DNA of 64,000 nt, from contig NZ_JAATEM010000007.1 of assembly GCF_012034205.1 (NCBI RefSeq), positions 62,001 through 126,000 of the forward strand, in the 5' to 3' direction. A program made the position numbers and the translations under genes. Under the pieces are notes generated by a model. That model ran no database searches. It was not told where the DNA came from and saw only the letters and a program-made list of their open reading frames with translations. Shown in pieces: positions 58,323 through 64,000 of this stretch. Position 1 is the first letter of the stretch; each line of letters starts with the position of its first letter. This DNA is from Streptomyces composti. Its GTDB lineage: Bacteria > Actinomycetota > Actinomycetes > Streptomycetales > Streptomycetaceae.

Positions 58323-59102
58323 CTACAGGGACGCGATGACGCGGTCGGCCAGGATGTAGACGTTCTCCTCGCCGCAGGCGAAGGTCAGCGTGTACGCGCC
58401 GGAGATCCCGGAGCCGCCGAGGAGGTACGGGCCGTCGCCCTCGCGGACCGCGGTCGCCAGGCGCTGCGCCGTCTCCCGGTGGCCCGGCGTCATGCACAGG
58501 GTCGTCCCGTTCGCAAAGACGTACACGTCCAGCGTGCCCAGCGGGCCCGGGCGTACGTCGGTCAGCTCCACCTGCTCGGCCGCCAGCTCCTCCAGCATGG
58601 TCACTGTGCGTTCGTGGTCGCTCACCACCGGCGCCGGGTTCGGCACGAAGTCGGGGTGGGAGGGGTGGCGGCGGCGGGCCGCGGCCAGTTCGGGGGAGTC
58701 GCCGGAGTGCTCCTCGGTCTCGGAGCCCGGCTCGGTCACCGGCTCCAGCCCCGCGAAATCGGCCTGCCGGGGCAGGAACAGCTCGCTGTCGGCCAGGCCG
58801 AGCAGGGAGGGGGCGTCGGAGGCGTCACGGGCCTCCTGGGCGGCCCAGAACGCCCGTGCCTCGGCCAGCTCGCGCTCCCGTTCCTCGGCGAGCGCCTCGG
58901 CGACCGCGGCGCGTATCTGGTCGGCGTCGGCCGTGCGGGCGGACGGAAGGAGGGCGCGCGTGGTCGCGGCGCGGTTCTCGGCCAGCTCGGTGTGCAGGGC
59001 GGCGACCTGCCGGCGCAGCTTGACGATGCTGCACAGGACGGCGACGCCCACGGCGCCGGTGGCGGCCGTGGTGATCAGCAGGGCGATCGGCATGGCGCTC
59101 AC
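58323..59102 (-). CDS. membrane-anchored hypothetical protein with coiled-coil
   Basis: A 259-residue protein with one N-terminal helix (ALLITTAATGAVGVAVLCSIV) and a charged helical/coiled-coil region (about 25-100, KLRRQVAALHTELAENRAATTRALL, AVAEALAEERERELAEARAFWAAQEA). An acidic linker and a C-terminal beta-rich domain follow (VTMLEELAAEQVELTDVRPGPLGTLDVYVFANGTTLCMTPGHRETAQRLATAV, GAYTLTFACGEENVYILADRVIASL). The GTG at 59102 has GGGAG seven bases upstream. The C-terminal part faces the cytoplasm if the N-terminus is outside. Not recognised further. Confidence 0.75.
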   Translation of the reverse strand: MSAMPIALLITTAATGAVGVAVLCSIVKLRRQVAALHTELAENRAATTRALLPSARTADADQIRAAVAEALAEERERELAEARAFWAAQEARDASDAPSLLGLADSELFLPRQADFAGLEPVTEPGSETEEHSGDSPELAAARRRHPSHPDFVPNPAPVVSDHERTVTMLEELAAEQVELTDVRPGPLGTLDVYVFANGTTLCMTPGHRETAQRLATAVREGDGPYLLGGSGISGAYTLTFACGEENVYILADRVIASL

Positions 59103-59374
59103 TGACGTACTCCCGGTTCAAAGTCGACCCCCGACTTCCTACATCAGCTTGAAGGGCGGACTAACCATCTGTCAGTGCGTAACGTCACGAAACGGACAGG
59201 GGTCTGGTTCCGGGGCCGATCGAGGAGTGGCGCTGACCTGCGTTGATCCCCATCAAAAGAGGGATAGGTCACATCCTGGGGGCAGTTGGATCACAGATCG
59301 GCCCGGGGCCCCTCGACTGCGGGGTCCCGGGCGAGGATCTGACGGACTGTGTCCTGGCGACTACTCCGCGCTGC

Positions 59375-60595
59375 TCAGCTCAGGCGCTCGATGACCATCG
59401 CCATGCCCTGGCCGCCGCCCACGCACATGGTCTCCAGACCGAACTGCTTGTCGTGGAACTGCAGCGAGTTGATCAGGGTGGTGGTGATACGGGCGCCGGT
59501 CATGCCGAAGGGGTGGCCGACGGCGATGGCACCGCCGTTGACGTTCAGCTTCTCCAGCGGGATGCCCAGGTCCTTGTAGGAGGGGATGACCTGGGCGGCG
59601 AACGCCTCGTTGATCTCGAAGAGGTCGATGTCGTCGATGGTGAGGCCGGCCAGCTTCAGGGCGCGCCGGGTGGCCTCGACCGGACCGAGGCCCATGATCT
59701 CCGGGGACAGGCCCGAGACGCCGGTGGAGACGATGCGCGCGAGCGGGGTGAGGCCCAGCTCGCGGGCCTTGGTGTCGCTCATGATGACCAGCGCGGCGGC
59801 GCCGTCGTTGAGCGGGCAGCAGTTGCCGGCGGTGACCAGGCCGTCGGGGCGGAAGACCGGCTTGAGCTGGGAGACCGCCTCCAGGGTGGTGCCGGGGCGG
59901 GGGCCGTCGTCCTTGGAGATCACGGTGCCGTCGGGCAGCGTGACCGGAGTGATCTCGCGCTCCCAGAAGCCGTTCTTGATGGCCTCCTCGGCGAGGTTCT
60001 GCGAACGGACGCCGAACTCGTCCATCTCCTCGCGGGTGACGCCCTTCCAGCGGGCGAGGTTCTCGGCGGTCTGGCCCATCGCGATGTACGGGTCGGGCAG
60101 CAGGCCGTCCTCGCGCGGGTCGTGCCAGGTGGTGCCCTCCTGCTCGGCGCGGGCGGCGGTGCGGGCCTCAGCCTCGGCGAACAGCGGGTTGTGGGTGTCC
60201 GGGAGGCTGTCGGAGTTGCCCTTGGTGTAGCGGGAGACCGTCTCCACGCCGGCCGAGATGAACACGTCGCCCTCGCCGGCCTTGATGGCGTGCAGCGCCA
60301 TGCGGGAGGTCTGCAGCGAGGAGGAGCAGTAGCGGGTGATGGTGCAGCCGGGGAGGTGGTCCATCCCCATCTGCACGGCCACGATCCGGCCGAGGTTGTT
60401 GCCCTGCTCACCGCCGGGCAGGCCGCAGCCGAGCATCAGGTCGTCGATGTCCTTCGGGTCCAGCTCGGGCACCTTGGCCAGGGCGGCCTGGATGATCGTG
60501 GCGGTCAGGTCGTCCGGCCGCAGATCCTTCAGCGACCCCTTGAAGGCACGGCCGATGGGCGAACGAGCGGCAGAGACGATCACGGCTTCGGGCAT
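59375..60595 (-). CDS. acetyl-CoA C-acetyltransferase (thiolase)
   Basis: A 406-residue thiolase that cleaves 3-ketoacyl-CoA or condenses two acetyl-CoA molecules. Catalytic residues are visible: nucleophilic Cys 90 in TITRYCSSSLQ, INEAFAAQ, GGAIAVGHPFGMTGAR with the catalytic His, and a second Cys in MCVGGGQGMAMV at the C-terminus. PEAVIVSAARSPIGRAFKGSL is the standard N-terminus. The ATG at 60595 is chosen, with GGAG five bases upstream; a GTG lies one codon before. The upstream region contains an AAGC-N4-GCTT element. It probably serves beta-oxidation; no other beta-oxidation gene is in the window. Confidence 0.96.
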   Translation of the reverse strand: MPEAVIVSAARSPIGRAFKGSLKDLRPDDLTATIIQAALAKVPELDPKDIDDLMLGCGLPGGEQGNNLGRIVAVQMGMDHLPGCTITRYCSSSLQTSRMALHAIKAGEGDVFISAGVETVSRYTKGNSDSLPDTHNPLFAEAEARTAARAEQEGTTWHDPREDGLLPDPYIAMGQTAENLARWKGVTREEMDEFGVRSQNLAEEAIKNGFWEREITPVTLPDGTVISKDDGPRPGTTLEAVSQLKPVFRPDGLVTAGNCCPLNDGAAALVIMSDTKARELGLTPLARIVSTGVSGLSPEIMGLGPVEATRRALKLAGLTIDDIDLFEINEAFAAQVIPSYKDLGIPLEKLNVNGGAIAVGHPFGMTGARITTTLINSLQFHDKQFGLETMCVGGGQGMAMVIERLS

Positions 60596-61225
60596 CACGG
60601 CTCCAGGGCATACCGGTGGGTTGGTGCAGGGCTGCTTCGGAAATTACCGGCCCGTAGGACGCAGGTCACGGCCATCGGCATGTGACATGGACCGCAGATG
60701 TCTAAGCGCTTGCTTTTCTCTGCGGGGCTTCCACGGGCTCGCGTACAGCGCTTGCCGGGCACCGCAGCCGCCGTTGCCGCCTGCGAAGCCCGCCGACGCC
60801 CGACTTCGCTCCCACAGCCCCCGGTTGTGGCCGGCGCCGCTGGCCGGCGCCCGCCGGAGGCGAGGACGCCTGGCGCCCCGCACGGCGTTCGCGCCCAGCG
60901 CCGGCAGCCCGCCGCCGGCGGGCTCCGCCCGCCGGGCGTGGGGCGGGTTCGCCGCCCGGACGCCGTCGCTGTCCACGGGGGGTGGCACGGGACGCCTGCC
61001 GGATGAGGGGGGACGGCTCGCTCGTCGGCATGAGGGCAGGCCGATGGATGCGGGGCAGGGCTGGGCTGCCCGAACGCCCGGCCCGCCGCGCAGTGCGGTG
61101 GTTGCGGGGTGCGGAAGCCGCCTGCCGGGGTGGACGGCCCGCGGGGTGCGGAGGCCGTGGTCCGGCGGCCGGGGGCCGAGGCGCCCGCAGGGCGAGATGG
61201 TGCCTGCTGGCGTCTCCCCGCGCGT
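60596..61225. other. 630-base gap without a supportable gene
   Basis: The gap separates the thiolase promoter side from the end of the SGNH hydrolase gene. It has overlapping frames made of low-complexity Arg/Pro/Ala/Gly translation with no ribosome binding sites or conserved motifs. It contains a GC-only hairpin, CCGCCGGCGGGC...GCCCGCCGGGC, near 60912-60940. The first 110 bases contain the probable thiolase promoter region. Confidence 0.5.
60704..60715. promoter_or_regulatory. AAGC-N4-GCTT inverted repeat upstream of thiolase
   Basis: AAGCGCTTGCTT at 60704-60715, preceded by TCT and followed by TTC, forms nested inverted repeats. It lies about 109 bases upstream of the thiolase start on the minus strand. 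Similar TAAGC..GCTTA elements are typical TetR-family operators near fatty-acid genes in actinobacteria; the cognate regulator is not in the window. Confidence 0.4.
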
Positions 61226-62245
61226 TCACTCGGCGACCGGGGTGCGTTGCGGTTCCGGCATGCGGCGGCGACGGCGGCGTTTGAGGAGAGCCCAGGGGCC
61301 TCGGGGGCCGGTGGGGGCGGCGGCGGTGACCTCGGTGCCGGCCTCGGAGGCGGCCTCGGCGGCTGCGCGGGCCACGGGGAGGAAGCCCTCGCGGCGGGAG
61401 GCGTCGGGGCGTTCCTCCTCGGCGGGCCAGAGGCCGAGGGCGGCACAGACGGTCGGGAGCACGGCCATGGCGGCCGTGGCGTAGCCCTCGGCCGAGGGGT
61501 GGTAGTTGTCGGGGCCGAACAGCTCGCGCGGGTTCGCCTCGAACTCGGGGCCCAGCAGGTCGCCCAGGGACACCGTGCGCGCGCCCTGCTCGACCGCGCC
61601 GATGGTCTGGGCGGCCGCCAGCTGCCGGGAGGCCCGCCGGGCCAGCCACCGCAACGGCTGCCACACCGGCTCGATGGTGCCGAGGTCGGGGCATGTCCCC
61701 ACGACCACCTCCGCGCCGGCCGTCCGCAGCCGACGCACCGCCTGGGACAGGCACCGCACCGAACGCGTCGCCGGGATCCGGTGGGTCACGTCGTTCGCGC
61801 CGATCATGATCACACACACGTCCGGCACCCGCGACGGATCGGCCAGCGCCCGCGTCACCTGCCGGTCCAGGTCGTCCGAGCGCGCCCCCGGCACCGCGAC
61901 CGTGCTGAGCCCGACCGGCCGCTCGGCGATCGCCGCGATGCCCGAGGCCAGCAGCGCCCCCGGCGTCTGCCCGGCCCGCCGCACGCCCTGCCCCGCCGCC
62001 GTGGAGTCCCCCAGCATGGTCAGTCGCAGCGCGGGTACCCCCGGCACCGTGTAGGCGGCCCCGTACAGCCCGTCCGCGTTCGGCACGAAGGGAGTCGCGC
62101 CGTTGCTCACCCGGCGCCGCGCCAGCTGCGCCTCGGCGACCAGCAGGCCGACCGCGGCCGCACCGGCCAGGCCCACGCCGCCCCCGCCGTACGCCGCGCC
62201 GGCCGCGATCCGCCGGGCCACCCTCGCCCTCGACATCCGCGTCAT
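61226..62245 (-). CDS. SGNH/GDSL-family hydrolase with N-terminal anchor
   Basis: A 339-residue esterase/lipase-like protein. A hydrophobic N-terminal segment (AAGAAYGGGGVGLAGAAAVGLLVAEAQLA) suggests a signal anchor. The SGNH blocks are MLGDSTAAGQG (nucleophile Ser in GDS), VPGARSDDLDRQV (block II), VIMIGANDVTH (block III Asn) and GPDNYHPSAEGYA (block V Asp-x-x-His). The C-terminal 60 residues are Ala/Arg-rich and end in a basic cluster. The ATG at 62245 is favoured; an upstream in-frame start at 62308 overlaps the cbs leader, and ATG 62236 is also possible. It is divergent from the cystathionine beta-synthase gene. Confidence 0.93.
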   Translation of the reverse strand: MTRMSRARVARRIAAGAAYGGGGVGLAGAAAVGLLVAEAQLARRRVSNGATPFVPNADGLYGAAYTVPGVPALRLTMLGDSTAAGQGVRRAGQTPGALLASGIAAIAERPVGLSTVAVPGARSDDLDRQVTRALADPSRVPDVCVIMIGANDVTHRIPATRSVRCLSQAVRRLRTAGAEVVVGTCPDLGTIEPVWQPLRWLARRASRQLAAAQTIGAVEQGARTVSLGDLLGPEFEANPRELFGPDNYHPSAEGYATAAMAVLPTVCAALGLWPAEEERPDASRREGFLPVARAAAEAASEAGTEVTAAAPTGPRGPWALLKRRRRRRMPEPQRTPVAE

Positions 62246-62409
62246 GCCTCCCCGCCACCTCCTCGAACCCTCACACCCAGTGCTTGCCCCGTACCGACCG
62301 TCGCCCAATCGCGACAGCGGGTGAACGACCCGGCCGGGTACCGCAGCCGGGAGGGCCTAGGCTGGCTGAACCACTACGACCACACCTTTTGCAGCATCCG
62401 GAGACAACG

Positions 62410-63795
<1,386 letters not shown>

Positions 63796-64000
63796 GCGGA
63801 CCGGTACGCGAGCGGGCGACCGCCCGTGGCGGCAGGGAGCGGGCGTCGCACAGGTGAACGACCGCCGGGCGCGGGGCCGTTGAGCCGCACGAGGTCCGCG
63901 TGGACTTCGCGCAAGTGGTACGAGGGCGTCACGTCCGCGCAGCACTCGGTTAACACGCGTCCGGCAGATTGAGATGCGTCGGCGGGACGGGGACGCCTCC
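63796..64000. other. right-edge sequence after cbs, no gene seen
   Basis: The last 205 bases hold no supportable coding region. A small GCGGGCG-ACC-GCCCGT hairpin near 63811-63826 could be the start of the cbs terminator. The window ends before the next gene. Confidence 0.4.

Noticed and set aside
60698..61284. Several overlapping frames of 100 or more codons in the gap after the thiolase
   Set aside because: Low-complexity Arg/Pro/Gly/Ala composition on both strands, no start signals and no recognisable domain.

Overview
The window is chromosomal DNA from a Streptomyces-type actinomycete. GC content is very high and third codon positions are almost always G or C. Starts are often GTG or TTG with GGAGG-like ribosome binding sites, and Streptomyces hallmarks are present: bldA tRNA-Leu(UUA), Rpf/LysM cell-wall hydrolases, DivIC, a DivIVA-like coiled coil and many SUKH proteins. 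From memory, the order ppc-pth-rplY-prs-glmU ... mfd ... rpfA-eno-divIC-ppx-ndh-bldA-cfa ... thiolase-cbs matches the SCO3127 to SCO3077 part of the S. coelicolor core chromosome, read in the same direction. No insertion sequence, prophage or CRISPR array was seen.

Layout. 1-6.8 kb: 3' end of ppc, then a minus-strand housekeeping run (small membrane protein, pth, rplY, prs, glmU). 6.9-7.9 kb: tRNA-Gln(UUG) beside a multiply frameshifted HTH gene. 8-9.3 kb: an orphan sensor histidine kinase. 9.4-14.5 kb: a divergent locus of toxin-type and immunity-type domains. It holds SUKH-3, a YwqJ-like deaminase, a WHH-nuclease/SUKH fusion, and a large YrhB/deaminase/SUKH-4 fusion. 14.6-20 kb: DivIVA-like coiled coil, a DUF485 plus cation/acetate-symporter operon, a GNAT enzyme and a DHA2 exporter. 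20.4-27.5 kb: a MacB/FtsX-type ABC exporter and mfd. 27.7-33.4 kb: accessory genes, including a lipoprotein HNH nuclease, three adjacent broken genes (MFS exporter, SDR, ArsR-type regulator), a GNAT enzyme and two secreted proteins. 33.6-38 kb: an orphan HTH/N6-methyltransferase-like protein and a membrane-protein/Ser-Thr-kinase pair. 38.2-44.6 kb: SurA-like lipoprotein, MazG, lipoprotein, P450, and two Rpf-type genes, the second under a c-di-AMP (ydaO) riboswitch. 44.9-50.1 kb: eno, divIC, DUF501, ppx and ndh, the last with a Rex-type operator. 50.2-56.3 kb: a duplicated Cys-rich protein, bldA, a second MacB-type ABC exporter and cfa. 56.6-64 kb: Bax-inhibitor-like protein, three small hypothetical genes, thiolase, SGNH hydrolase and cystathionine beta-synthase.

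How the parts relate. Most genes are core metabolism, translation, cell division or cell-wall genes with strong intrinsic terminators between units. The least conventional content is the 9.4-14.5 kb locus, where nucleic-acid-attacking folds and immunity folds are joined in single signal-less proteins. Next come the orphan methyltransferase with an altered catalytic motif, the cluster of broken efflux genes, and the tandem-repeat tract before eno. Development-linked control is well represented by bldA, the c-di-AMP riboswitch on rpfA and redox control of ndh.
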